Of a stretch of DNA of 64,000 nt, positions 7,859 through 17,257 are shown in pieces. Source of the stretch: Chryseobacterium sp. Lineage in GTDB: Bacteria > Bacteroidota > Bacteroidia > Flavobacteriales > Weeksellaceae. The DNA lies in assembly GCA_003248755.1 (NCBI GenBank), contig QFQW01000008.1, forward strand, positions 1 through 64,000, read 5' to 3'. The notes below the pieces were generated by a model that was not told where the DNA came from, did no database searches, and saw only the letters and a list, made by a program, of their open reading frames with translations. Every line of letters begins with the position of its first letter. Position 1 is the first letter of the stretch. Made by a program: the position numbers and the translations under genes.

Positions 7859-10800
7859 TTAGAATTTTAATGTAACATTTACACCGATATCTCTTGTAGT
7901 AGGAAGTGCCCCAATAGAAGATCCATAAGCACGATTTCCTCCGCCTACCATAGCCTCTGGGTCAGCATAAGGAAGATTCTTATGAATAATCCATAAATTT
8001 CTACCTACAATGGAGAATTTAGCCTCATTTAGAAAAGTTCCTGCTAATAGAGACTTAGGAAGGGAATATCCAATACTTGCTTCTCTCAATTTAACGAAAG
8101 AACCATCATAAACAAATCGCTTATTTGGCATAAATGCATACCCATCAAGTGATCCGAAATCCGAAGGATTAACTGTTACAGTGGTATTAACTTGACCATT
8201 TGGATTTACTCCCGGCCAGATTGTTCCACTTTCTCTATAATTAGCAGTTTCTGGATATAGACCTGTTGCTAATCCATAATACATATCTGTTGAGAAAACA
8301 TCACCACCCTTACGAACATCGATTAAGAAACTTAATGAGAATCCTTTGTAATTGAAACTATTTCTCACGCCTCCAATCCAATCTGGAGTAGTATTACCTA
8401 TAATCTGGTTGCTCTGTCTTAAATATCTACCTGTTGTTGGGTTAACAACTGGCTGACCATTTAAATAGACATAATCAGTACCAACCAAAGTTCCCCAAGC
8501 TTCGCCAACTCGCGCATTCATCGTTACTCCGCCTTGATAACTGGAAATCAACAAATTAGTAACCTGTGAAACGCCATTATCATAAAGAGCTACAACCTTA
8601 TTTCTATTTTGCGACCAGTTTGCATTAATATCCCAAGTGAAATCAGTAGTCTTAATTGGTGTCAAGCCCAACTGTGCTTCCCATCCCCAGTTATCAATTT
8701 GTCCTGCATTAAGCGCGGCGTTCAAAACACCTGAAGTAGAAGAAACTGCAAGTGTCGGTAGAATCTGATCAATTGTTTTGGTTTTGTAATATGCTACATC
8801 CGCAGTAATCCTACCATTAAAGAAATGAGCTTCTGTACCCACCTCAAATTCTTTCGATCTTTGTGGTTTTAAGTTAGCATTCGGCTGATTGGTTTGAGAT
8901 TGGAAAATACCTGTACTACCAAAAAAACCTGCAGGCGTATAAGTGTTAGCTAACAAATACGGGTCAGCAGTGCCTCCTACCTCAGCATAGTTTGCTCTTA
9001 ATTTCCAGAAACTCAACCAATTCGTTTTAATAAGTTCAGATGCAATAAATGATCCGGTAACTGAAGGATAAGAATAGCTATTGTTATCAGAAGGTAACGT
9101 AGAACTCTGATCCGCTCTGAAAGTTCCGTCTAAATAAAATATTTTATAGAAATCGATTGAAGCAGTTGCATAACCACTATTTGTTTGAGTTGTCCACTCA
9201 GTTTCTGCAGGAGCCAAAGTAGGATTTGCAGAATTCCCTAATGAATATAAACCAGGAACAACTAAACCTCCTTCTGTACTAGCATAGATTGAATTTAAGT
9301 AGTTTCTTCTAATATTACCACCAACAATACCACTAACATTAATATCATCAGTAATGTTAAATTTATAGTTAGCAAATAAATCGTAATTAGTCTCTGTTCT
9401 TAAAATATCATTTCTTGAATATCCTGAATCAGCATTATTTTGAGCTGCCCCAAAGGTTTGCGCAACAGAACCTTTTGCTAATCTATTTTCGATTGATAGA
9501 TTAGATCTATCATAAGAAACTTTACCCGTTACAGTGAAATTTTTAGATATATCATAGGTTAAGCTTGCAATATTAAAGCTTCGATTTCTTTTATCAGAAG
9601 AATAGTTTTCATAAACCTGAAAATATGGGTTATTCCAATATCCTAAATGATTGTCATTAGAATAATACCTGTTCCATCCTACGTTACCATAATTGTTAGA
9701 TTCAGAAGGATTCTTGACATTATTAAAATAAGCATCTCTCAAAGCGTTTAAGTCAACGTTTGTTTGCCACCATTGTCTAAATCCTGACATTAAGTTGTCA
9801 GAATAGCCAGTGACGTTTCTTCCTCTGGTATCTTGTAAGGTCATAGTCGAGTAAAAAGACCCATGAAGTTTCTCCGTAAAATCATAATTAACCTTTAAAG
9901 AAAAAGTATTTTTGGCAATATGAGAATTTGGAACAATACCATCAGCCGTCATATTGTCATAAGTAAAAAGTATATTTTTACCTTTTGCGCCTTTTTCTAA
10001 ACTAATAGTGTTAGTATAAGTTACTGGTGTTTGGAAAAATTCTATTGGTCCATTTTTAGCAGCTACCCAAGGAGTTGCTTTTCCAAAATTAGGAGACGTT
10101 GGATCAAATGAATCCCATTGATATACTAACAGATTAGGATTAAATGCTGGACCCCAAGATGCATCTTCGTAGAAATTAGCATAGGGATGACCGTCTGGCG
10201 CATCTGCTTCCCTGTAAAAAGAAGGATCATAACCTCCTCCATACTTATTTTGATATTTTGGGAAAGTACTTTTATCAATAGAACCAGCCTGTACTGTAGA
10301 AGATAGAGTAACTCCCCATGAACCATCATCCTTACCTTTACCATTTTTAGTAACAATAACAATTACCCCATTCAAACCTCTTTCTCCGTATAATGCTGAT
10401 GCCGCAGCTCCTTTTAGAACATTTATTGACTCGATGTCCTCTTGATTAATGTCTGACAAAGCATTACCATAATCTACAGGGCTACCATTAAGAGCACTAC
10501 TATAAGTAGAAGTGTTATTCACGGGTGAACCATCGATTACAATTAATGGATTACCACCTTGCACAGTTTTTACACCTCTAATCAAAAGATTAGCTGAACC
10601 GCCAAAGTTGTTTGTTGTAGTTACATTAAGACCTGCAACTTTACCCGACAACTGGGAAGCAATATTCCCCGTATTTGTAGTTCCGTCAGATAAAGCACTT
10701 GCCTTAATTTCCTGAGAAGCATAACCTAAAGATTTTTTTTCTCTTTTGATACCTAAAGCCGTTACGACTACGCCTTCGATATCTTGCGTCTTAGCTGTAT

Positions 10801-10879
10801 CTTTTACCGTTTGTGCAGATACCACTGCAAAAGACGACGAAAGAACTACTGCCAACACACTTGTTGTTAATTTTTTCAT
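7859..10879 (-). CDS. SusC/RagA-family TonB-linked outer-membrane transporter
   Basis: The 1006-residue protein has a signal peptide (to about residue 22), then directly a plug domain (IEGVVVTALGIKREKKSLGY, QLSGKVAGLNVTTTNNFGGS, then LLIRGVKTVQGGNPLIVIDG), and a long 22-strand-type barrel ending in VNVTLKF with a terminal phenylalanine. It lacks the ~80-residue carboxypeptidase-regulatory-like domain found at the N-terminus of many SusC proteins. Energised by TonB-ExbBD, it imports a ligand captured by the SusD lipoprotein encoded 10 bases downstream. The gene is divergent from rnhB; I found no good -7 element for it in the 131-base gap. Confidence 0.95.
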   Translation of the reverse strand: MKKLTTSVLAVVLSSSFAVVSAQTVKDTAKTQDIEGVVVTALGIKREKKSLGYASQEIKASALSDGTTNTGNIASQLSGKVAGLNVTTTNNFGGSANLLIRGVKTVQGGNPLIVIDGSPVNNTSTYSSALNGSPVDYGNALSDINQEDIESINVLKGAAASALYGERGLNGVIVIVTKNGKGKDDGSWGVTLSSTVQAGSIDKSTFPKYQNKYGGGYDPSFYREADAPDGHPYANFYEDASWGPAFNPNLLVYQWDSFDPTSPNFGKATPWVAAKNGPIEFFQTPVTYTNTISLEKGAKGKNILFTYDNMTADGIVPNSHIAKNTFSLKVNYDFTEKLHGSFYSTMTLQDTRGRNVTGYSDNLMSGFRQWWQTNVDLNALRDAYFNNVKNPSESNNYGNVGWNRYYSNDNHLGYWNNPYFQVYENYSSDKRNRSFNIASLTYDISKNFTVTGKVSYDRSNLSIENRLAKGSVAQTFGAAQNNADSGYSRNDILRTETNYDLFANYKFNITDDINVSGIVGGNIRRNYLNSIYASTEGGLVVPGLYSLGNSANPTLAPAETEWTTQTNSGYATASIDFYKIFYLDGTFRADQSSTLPSDNNSYSYPSVTGSFIASELIKTNWLSFWKLRANYAEVGGTADPYLLANTYTPAGFFGSTGIFQSQTNQPNANLKPQRSKEFEVGTEAHFFNGRITADVAYYKTKTIDQILPTLAVSSTSGVLNAALNAGQIDNWGWEAQLGLTPIKTTDFTWDINANWSQNRNKVVALYDNGVSQVTNLLISSYQGGVTMNARVGEAWGTLVGTDYVYLNGQPVVNPTTGRYLRQSNQIIGNTTPDWIGGVRNSFNYKGFSLSFLIDVRKGGDVFSTDMYYGLATGLYPETANYRESGTIWPGVNPNGQVNTTVTVNPSDFGSLDGYAFMPNKRFVYDGSFVKLREASIGYSLPKSLLAGTFLNEAKFSIVGRNLWIIHKNLPYADPEAMVGGGNRAYGSSIGALPTTRDIGVNVTLKF

Positions 10880-10985
10880 ATCAAATCAAATTTTTCAATA
10901 AACAAAAATGCAAAACATTATTAATATATACAACATAAATTCTTAAAAATTTGTTAATAATATTTAATAAAGCCTTACTAATACA

Positions 10986-10993
10986 TAACTTTG
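10986..10993 (+). promoter_or_regulatory. Candidate -7 element for rnhB
   Basis: TAACTTTG matches the Bacteroidota -7 consensus TAnnTTTG exactly and lies 17 bases before the ATG at 11011. Only a weak TTT stands at the -33 position. It supports the ATG at 11011, since an upstream TTG start would lie before the promoter. Confidence 0.5.
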
Positions 10994-11010
10994 TCATATT
11001 ATTTTTTATT

Positions 11011-11607
11011 ATGCAATTAATACAAAATTTTTCAGAAACACTCATAGAAGCCGGCTGCGACGAAGTTGGTAGAGGCTGCTTAGCTGGGCCTGTCGTTGCT
11101 GCCGCTGTAATTGTTGGTAAAAATTTTAAGCAAAATTTAGTTAACGATTCTAAAACGTTAAATTTCAAAACAAGACAGAATCTCGATATATATATCCGTG
11201 AGAATGCAGTGGATTTTGCCATTGCAGAACTTTCCCCGGAGTTTACAGATCAGCATAATATACTTAACGCCAGCTTACACGCAATGCATCTCGCGCTCGA
11301 CCAATTGAAAACAAGACCTGAACTGATCCTAGTTGATGGCAACAAATTTCATCCTTACAATTATACTCCGCATCATTGCATCATCAAGGGTGACAGCAAA
11401 TATCTTTCGATTGCCGCTGCATCTATCCTTGCAAAAAACTATCGTGATAACTTAATGATAAAGCTTCACGATGAATTTCCTGAGTATGGATGGAATACTA
11501 ATTTCGGGTACTGTACAAAAACTCATCAAAAAGCTTTGAAGAAATTTGGTCCAAATATCCATCACAGAAAATCTTTCCGTCTGGATTATGATGTGGAAAT
11601 TGATTAA
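11011..11607 (+). CDS. rnhB: Ribonuclease HII
   Basis: RNase HII removes RNA from RNA-DNA hybrids and starts repair of single ribonucleotides in DNA. The 198-residue protein has the active-site motif EAGCDEVGRGCLAGPVVAAA near its start (Asp and Glu ligands), the second aspartate in ELILVDGNKF, and KGDSKYLSIAAASILAKNYRD, all standard for the family. The open frame extends upstream to 10951, but family alignment and the -7 element at 10986-10993 favour the ATG at 11011. It is followed 44 bases later by a helicase-nuclease gene. Confidence 0.96.
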   Translation: MQLIQNFSETLIEAGCDEVGRGCLAGPVVAAAVIVGKNFKQNLVNDSKTLNFKTRQNLDIYIRENAVDFAIAELSPEFTDQHNILNASLHAMHLALDQLKTRPELILVDGNKFHPYNYTPHHCIIKGDSKYLSIAAASILAKNYRDNLMIKLHDEFPEYGWNTNFGYCTKTHQKALKKFGPNIHHRKSFRLDYDVEID

Positions 11608-11651
11608 AAGAATTTGAAACTATTTTGTAAATTGCTTCTTTAATATATAAG

Positions 11652-14600
11652 ATGCAAAACTCATATACCGTCATCAATGCTTCTGCTGGGTCAGGGAAAA
11701 CATATCGTCTGGTTCAAAGCCTGTTGATAATTTGTTTGAGGTTTCCAAATCAGTCAGATGCCATCAGAACCATTTTGGCATTGACATTCACCAACAAAGC
11801 CGCCAAAGAAATGAAGGAAAGAATCCTTTTCTATCTTGGCGAGTTTGTAAAACATAATTATTCCGAAAATCAAGACCTAAAAAACATTCAAGAAGCATTA
11901 GCTGAGAAAGGTTACAGAGTTACTTTGGAAGATTTGCATCACCGTTCTCAGAAAGTTCTCGATTATATTTTGCATCACTATTCTACGCTTAATATCGGAA
12001 CGATTGACAAGTTCAATTCCCGATTGGTAAAGAGTTTTTCTTATGAATTAGGTTTGGCTCAGAACTTCAATCTGGAAATTCAACCAGAACCTTATTTGAT
12101 TGAAGCAGTTGATAAAATGCTGGATGAAATTGGTGAAGACGAAACCGTTTCCGATGCTTTTATGGATTTCATTAATTATAATCTGGATAATAATGAACGT
12201 GTCAACCTGAACCAAACACTTTATAATTCGGCGAAGAAATTTGTGAACGATGTCCATTATAAGCCTTTGCAGGACAATAAAGATTTTGAATGGCAAGCTT
12301 ATGAAAACAAGAAAAATGAACTTAGGGAAAACATCAATACTTATAAAACAAAATCGCTTGAAATTACAAAACAAGCTTTAGAATTAATTAAAAATCGAGG
12401 GATTGAAATCGAGGATTTTGCAAGTGGAAAAAGCGGAATCGGTGGTTTTTTTGTCAATATTTTAGAGTTTCATAAAATCAAGGATAAAAAATTCCCCTTT
12501 CCTACAACATCGGAAGAATCTAAGATTGAAACATTCTTAAAAGGTGCATCCACAAAAGGAAAACACAAACAATCCGAAATTCTGGACATTCTTCCTCAAC
12601 TGATTTCCTGGCGACGAGAAATCATAGATTTATATATCAATTCCCAGAAAAAAGAAAAAGTTCTGCAAGCGATTCTTCCTTTGAAAGTGAATGCGGATAT
12701 TCAGAAAAAATTATTGGAGATTGAGGAAGAAAATGACTTGGTTTTGCTTTCGAAATTTAATATTTTGATTAATGAAAATCTCAGGAATGAACCTTCAGCT
12801 TTTATTTACGAGAAAGTAGGAACACAATTTCAGCATTACTTTTTTGATGAGTTTCAGGATACCTCATCGATGCAATGGCAGAATTTTCTTCCACTTCGTG
12901 ATAACAGCATCACTTCCGACAATACAAGTTTCACCATTGTTGGCGACCCGAAACAGAGCATCTACAGATTTCGTGGCGGAGAAAGTGAACTGATGCTCGA
13001 CATTATTAATAAAAAAGAAATCACGCCGAAATTCGCGACTCTGGAAAACCTCGAATTTAATTGGAGAAGTGCCAAAAATATCGTTGATTTTAATAATCGG
13101 TTGTACGATTTTATGTCACAGGATTTGAATGAAGAACATCAGAAAATATTCGGAGACAATGCAGTTCAAGGTGCAAAATCCAAATTGGAAGGTCGAGTGA
13201 AAATTCATCTATTAGAAAATTCTACCAAGGATATTTTCTACGAAGAAACTGTGGAAAAAATGCAGAATGACATCCAGGAATGTCTGGATAATGGTTTTGA
13301 TTTTTCTGATATCACCATTCTTTGCCGAGGAAATTCTGATATTTTCAATTATTCTCAGTTATTAGGAAATTTGAAAGTTAATTATAAAGGAAAAGAAACA
13401 TACATCAAAACGATTTCTGAGAAAGGTTTGACGCTTGATTTGGCATTTACTCTAAAAGCTTTGATTGAGTTTTTGAAATGGAATCTCGTTCCGAAAAACC
13501 GTCAGTTTTTGGTAAAAATGATGTACTTTTTGAATGTTTCGGGAAGAATTAAAATGACAGATTTCACTTCAGAAATTAGAGAAATTCTGAGCCTAGAATC
13601 AAAAACTGAAATCGAGGATTTTATCAATTCAAAATATAATGTAAAGCTTGTTCAGAAAGATATTCCTCAACTTAATCTTTATAATTTTATCGAATATTAC
13701 GTTCACGAATTTTCTGTCGAGAATAAGGAAACCGATTTCCTTTTGAATTTCCTGGAAATGCTTCATAATTATACCCAAAATGCAGGCGCAACATTGAAAG
13801 AATTTTTGAAATTCTGGGAAGATGAAGCTTCTAAAATAAGTATTCAGGCGAGTGAAAATGTTGATGCGATTCAGATTATGACGATTCATAAGGCAAAAGG
13901 TCTGGAATTCCCAATTGTTTTTATCCCAATGAGAAATGAGAACAGCGACAAAAAATTCTCCGAATGGTTTGATTTGGGAAGCGAAGATGAACTTAAAACC
14001 GTAATTCTAAATCAGTTTTCTCCCGAACTGGAAAGATATGATGAGGAATTGGCGAGCTTCAATTCAATTAACTCCTATCGAAATAAAATTGACCGCTTCT
14101 GCATCCAATATGTCGCGACAACCCGACCTGCGGAACAGCTTTTTTTATACTTGGAAAAACCCAACAAATCAGCCAATCATTTGGAATTATATGATTTTGT
14201 GACACAATTCCAGCCAATAGAAAATGGAGAAAAACCAGATTCTTTCGATATATTTGAAACCTCAGCAGAATCATTAAAAAAACAAAAGAGAAAAGAGAAA
14301 AAGGAATATCTGTCGGAGAACATCCATTCGATTTCCCAAACGACCGAAAAAGCTTCCAATATAGAAATCGCAACGACATCAAAAAGTTATCAAAATCGTG
14401 TAGAACATGTACGAATGGGGATTTTCACACACGAAGTCTTATCCAAAATCAAAACTAAAAAAGATGTCCCAAAAGTTCTCAATTCTTATCTTTTGGAAGG
14501 GATCGTGACCATTGAAGAAAAAAGATCGATCCTCGGAAGAATTGAAGCTATTCTGAATGATAAGAATTATTCTACTTATTTTGAAGAGAATTTGAAAATC

Positions 14601-14810
14601 ATCAATGAGAGAGAAATGTTTGCAACGGAAAATGAAATTTCAAAAACCTATCGCCCAGACCGATTAATAGAAACCAAAGACGGAATCATAATTGTAGATT
14701 TCAAAACCGGGGAAGAAAAGGAGAAAGACCAAAAACAAGTTAAACTTTATAAAGATAAACTTGAACAGTTTGGAAAAAAAGTGATTAAAACTGATATAAT
14801 TTATATTTAA
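11652..14810 (+). CDS. UvrD-type helicase with C-terminal PD-(D/E)XK nuclease (AddA/RecB-like)
   Basis: The 1052-residue protein is a superfamily 1A helicase fused to a nuclease, as in AddA and RecB, which process double-strand DNA ends for recombination. Walker A is ASAGSGKT (residues ~10-17), Walker B DEFQDTSSMQW (~398), motif III GDPKQSIYRFRGGESE (~430), and motif V MTIHKAKGLEFPIVF (~741). The C-terminal nuclease shows the metal-binding VDFKTG (~1015) after TYRPDRLIE, with a QVKLYKDKL helix. An AddB-type partner is not on this strand in the 400 visible bases upstream beyond rnhB, so it must lie elsewhere or upstream genes differ. It is probably cotranscribed with rnhB. Confidence 0.9.
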   Translation: MQNSYTVINASAGSGKTYRLVQSLLIICLRFPNQSDAIRTILALTFTNKAAKEMKERILFYLGEFVKHNYSENQDLKNIQEALAEKGYRVTLEDLHHRSQKVLDYILHHYSTLNIGTIDKFNSRLVKSFSYELGLAQNFNLEIQPEPYLIEAVDKMLDEIGEDETVSDAFMDFINYNLDNNERVNLNQTLYNSAKKFVNDVHYKPLQDNKDFEWQAYENKKNELRENINTYKTKSLEITKQALELIKNRGIEIEDFASGKSGIGGFFVNILEFHKIKDKKFPFPTTSEESKIETFLKGASTKGKHKQSEILDILPQLISWRREIIDLYINSQKKEKVLQAILPLKVNADIQKKLLEIEEENDLVLLSKFNILINENLRNEPSAFIYEKVGTQFQHYFFDEFQDTSSMQWQNFLPLRDNSITSDNTSFTIVGDPKQSIYRFRGGESELMLDIINKKEITPKFATLENLEFNWRSAKNIVDFNNRLYDFMSQDLNEEHQKIFGDNAVQGAKSKLEGRVKIHLLENSTKDIFYEETVEKMQNDIQECLDNGFDFSDITILCRGNSDIFNYSQLLGNLKVNYKGKETYIKTISEKGLTLDLAFTLKALIEFLKWNLVPKNRQFLVKMMYFLNVSGRIKMTDFTSEIREILSLESKTEIEDFINSKYNVKLVQKDIPQLNLYNFIEYYVHEFSVENKETDFLLNFLEMLHNYTQNAGATLKEFLKFWEDEASKISIQASENVDAIQIMTIHKAKGLEFPIVFIPMRNENSDKKFSEWFDLGSEDELKTVILNQFSPELERYDEELASFNSINSYRNKIDRFCIQYVATTRPAEQLFLYLEKPNKSANHLELYDFVTQFQPIENGEKPDSFDIFETSAESLKKQKRKEKKEYLSENIHSISQTTEKASNIEIATTSKSYQNRVEHVRMGIFTHEVLSKIKTKKDVPKVLNSYLLEGIVTIEEKRSILGRIEAILNDKNYSTYFEENLKIINEREMFATENEISKTYRPDRLIETKDGIIIVDFKTGEEKEKDQKQVKLYKDKLEQFGKKVIKTDIIYI

Positions 14811-14829
14811 TTTAAAATTCATTAGTAAA

Positions 14830-15438
14830 ATGAAAATAATCTGCATAGGAAGAAATTACGGCGAACACGCCAAAGAATTAGGAAATGAAATCCCCGAAGA
14901 CCCAGTAATCTTTATGAAACCTGACACAGCGATTTTGAAAAAAGGTGCTGATTTTTATATTCCGGAATTCTCTGATGATGTTCATTATGAATTGGAAGTG
15001 GTTTTGAAAATCTCAAAAGGCGGAAAATATATCCAGAAAGAAAATGCAGGAAAACATTATGACGAGATTGGTCTCGGCATCGATTTTACAGCAAGAGATT
15101 TGCAAACCAAATTAAAAGATAAAGGTCTGCCTTGGGAATTGGCAAAAGGCTTTGATGGTTCGGCTGTGGTTTCGGATTTTGTTTCCAAGGAGAACTATGA
15201 TTTAAAGAATCTCAATTTTTCTCTGACAAAAAACAGCGAACAAGTCCAAAACGGAAATATAAAAGATATGATTTTTGGTTTTGATGATATTATTGCTTTT
15301 GCTTCTCGGTATTTCACCTTGAGAGTCGGTGATTTAATTTTCACAGGAACACCCAAAGGTGTGGGCAAAGTTTCTGAAAATGATTTGCTGGAAGCATTTC
15401 TTGAAGAGAAAAAATTGTTTTCTCTGAAAATTCAGTAA
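14830..15438 (+). CDS. Fumarylacetoacetate hydrolase family protein
   Basis: The 202-residue protein is a short FAA-hydrolase domain, as in the YcgM/FAHD1 group, which act as acylpyruvate hydrolases, oxaloacetate decarboxylases or isomerases in catabolism. It starts with CIGRNYGEHAKELGNEIP and VIFMKPDTAI, has the metal-binding acidic residues in HYELEVVLKI and GIDFTARDLQ, and ends with the conserved FTGTPKGVG loop. It begins 19 bases after the helicase-nuclease stop; the neighbours give no hint of its substrate. Confidence 0.9.
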   Translation: MKIICIGRNYGEHAKELGNEIPEDPVIFMKPDTAILKKGADFYIPEFSDDVHYELEVVLKISKGGKYIQKENAGKHYDEIGLGIDFTARDLQTKLKDKGLPWELAKGFDGSAVVSDFVSKENYDLKNLNFSLTKNSEQVQNGNIKDMIFGFDDIIAFASRYFTLRVGDLIFTGTPKGVGKVSENDLLEAFLEEKKLFSLKIQ

Positions 15439-15528
15439 CTTTTCATGTAATTTATATCATACTTAGAAACATGAAAGTGGCTAAGTTTTTGCTCTTATAT
15501 AATTAGAAATCCTATAAACCTTGAGATT

Positions 15529-15972
15529 ATGAAAAAAATTATTTTACCTGTAGATTTCTCCGACAGCTCCGACAAATTGGTAGATTATGCTGTTAGTTTT
15601 GCGAAAGATATTAATGCTGAGATTGCACTGATTCACGTTGCTGCAACGGATATTGGTTTTGTAATTGGTGATATGGGTTTCCAGTATTTTCCGGAAGTGG
15701 AAGAAAATGAAATCAAATTTGAATTAAAAGAACTCAACAAATTGGAACAAAGAGTGATTTCTCAAGGCGTGAATTGCACACATATTCTTAAACAAGGCAT
15801 TGCTGGCGATACAATTTTGGAATATTCTGACGAAAACAATGCCGATTATATTGTGGTTGGTTCTCACGGAAGAAGCGGTGTTTACGATGTTTTCATCGGT
15901 AGTTTGACCAAAGAAATTACCAGAAAATCAAAAATACCGGTTTTGGTTGTTCCTTGTCACGATGAAGAATAA
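15529..15972 (+). CDS. Universal stress protein (UspA family), single domain
   Basis: The 147-residue protein starts KKIILPVDFSDSSDKLVDYA, the usual first strand and helix, and ends with the ATP-binding signature G-x2-G-x9-G-S (VGSHGRSGVYDVFIGSLT), followed by KSKIPVLVVP. It is therefore predicted to bind ATP. Such proteins are made under starvation and oxidative stress. It has its own 90-base upstream gap and a strong terminator after it, so it may be a single transcription unit. Confidence 0.93.
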   Translation: MKKIILPVDFSDSSDKLVDYAVSFAKDINAEIALIHVAATDIGFVIGDMGFQYFPEVEENEIKFELKELNKLEQRVISQGVNCTHILKQGIAGDTILEYSDENNADYIVVGSHGRSGVYDVFIGSLTKEITRKSKIPVLVVPCHDEE

Positions 15973-16007
15973 TTTCAAGATCAAGTCAAAAGATCAAAAA
16001 ATAAAAG

Positions 16008-16042
16008 AACCCGTCTCGTTGCAATAACAAGACGGGTTTTTT
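16008..16042 (+). terminator. Rho-independent terminator after the universal stress gene
   Basis: A stem AACCCGTCT-c-GTT / AAC-a-AGACGGGTT with a five-base loop is followed by a T run. It lies 36 bases after the stop, between converging genes, and may serve both. Confidence 0.88.
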
Positions 16043-16061
16043 ATAAATATAATCAATTTAT

Positions 16062-16295
16062 TTAACCTTCGTTTTTGTAAATTTTTGGGTCGTAATAAGG
16101 ATGTTTACCTTCTGTTGGAGAATGATAATCCTTATCTTTTTGTGCTCCTAATGTAACTACCAAAATATAGCACCAATAGGTGAAAAATCCTGAAGCTACC
16201 AAAAATAAAATCCAATTCAAAACATTAGCAGTAAGGTCGAAGAAACCAAAGGACCATTTGAATGCTGCACTTAATGCTAACCAGAAAGATGTCAT
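16062..16295 (-). CDS. DUF6341 family small membrane protein
   Basis: The 77-residue protein has two hydrophobic segments (about 5-20 and 25-48, with FFTYWCYILVV) and a polar C-terminus ending in KHPYYDPKIYKNEG. It resembles the flavobacterial family DUF6341, which commonly neighbours DUF6427, as it does here in divergent orientation 43 bases away. Function is unknown. Confidence 0.7.
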   Translation of the reverse strand: MTSFWLALSAAFKWSFGFFDLTANVLNWILFLVASGFFTYWCYILVVTLGAQKDKDYHSPTEGKHPYYDPKIYKNEG

Positions 16296-16314
16296 ATTTT
16301 TCTTTTTTTTAAAT

Positions 16315-16332
16315 TAACTTTGCACAAATTTA
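16315..16332. promoter_or_regulatory. Back-to-back divergent -7 elements between DUF6341 and DUF6427
   Basis: TAACTTTG (16315-16322, plus strand) and TAAATTTG read on the minus strand (16325-16332) are separated by two bases and form a near-palindrome. Both match TAnnTTTG exactly. They would start the DUF6427 transcript about 10 bases before its ATG and the DUF6341 transcript about 25 bases before its own. I see no clear -33 TTG on either side. Confidence 0.5.
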
Positions 16333-16338
16333 TAAAAA

Positions 16339-17238
16339 ATGTTTCGATTACTTTCTAAAGAAAGCAATATTTTTTCGGTTCCCGTTTATATCGGTTTTTT
16401 GTTTCTGATATTTTTATCACTTAATTTACTAGATTTCAAATACATAGATATATTTCCAGCAATTATTACATTTATGGGAATCAGTTTGGGATATTTTTTA
16501 TTCAATGCGATTGCACTTAATCAGTTTTCGCATCTCCCACTTTTTCTTTATACGATATTTGTGGCTTCGTTTTATGACGGAACCATTGAATTAGGATTAG
16601 CATTTACATTCTTACTGAGTTCCATTTTATTATTGATTCTCACGAGCCAAAACGACCAATTGAGAAAAAGTTCTTTTATGTTGGTTGGTTCTATTTTAGC
16701 TTTCAATTATTTGGTTTTTCCGCCAAGCTGGCCGATGGGCGTTTTCGTTATCTTCCATATTATCGGAACTTCGGGAAGAATCGGGCTTAATATTTTCAGA
16801 TTATTGTTTGGGATTATTCTGATTGTATTGAGTTATTTTGGCTTGATGTATCTCATCCATTATACGACTTGGGACAAAACTTATTTACCTTTCTATGGGA
16901 AATTCGAAGCGCTGGATTCTTACTTCCCATTATATATTTTGAGTCCGATTGCACTGATGTTGCTGTACGCGCTTTCTGACCATTTCAAACATTACAACGA
17001 AAAAAGTCCAATCAGCCGGTACAAATATACCTTTGTTCTCGTATTCTCTCTTGCTCAACTGATTACGATTATCTTTTATATGGGAACAAATTATGAATAT
17101 CTATTACTTCTGGCTTTGCCTTCAAGCATTGTCATTAGCAGAATGTTACGTTTTCTACCCAAATACTGGATGCAGGAATTGGGACTTTGGATAATTGTCT
17201 TTACACTTGCAATCTTTAAAATTGCTAATTTTGTATAA
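16339..17238 (+). CDS. DUF6427 family polytopic membrane protein
   Basis: The 299-residue protein is almost entirely hydrophobic, with about eight to ten predicted transmembrane helices (for example PVYIGFLFLIFLSLNLL and LFGIILIVLSYFGLMYLIHY). It resembles DUF6427, a flavobacterial inner-membrane family with no known function that is often next to DUF6341, DUF3109 or phosphoribosyltransferase genes. It starts 7 bases after the paired -7 elements and is followed 20 bases later by the DUF3109 gene. Confidence 0.75.
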   Translation: MFRLLSKESNIFSVPVYIGFLFLIFLSLNLLDFKYIDIFPAIITFMGISLGYFLFNAIALNQFSHLPLFLYTIFVASFYDGTIELGLAFTFLLSSILLLILTSQNDQLRKSSFMLVGSILAFNYLVFPPSWPMGVFVIFHIIGTSGRIGLNIFRLLFGIILIVLSYFGLMYLIHYTTWDKTYLPFYGKFEALDSYFPLYILSPIALMLLYALSDHFKHYNEKSPISRYKYTFVLVFSLAQLITIIFYMGTNYEYLLLLALPSSIVISRMLRFLPKYWMQELGLWIIVFTLAIFKIANFV

Positions 17239-17257
17239 AATTTAAATTTGATGTCGA

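Noticed and set aside
8000..10879. Short plus-strand and minus-strand frames within the SusC gene (for example 10126-10362 and 10512-10715)
   Set aside because: They are shadows of a clearly coding frame with no family match or start context.
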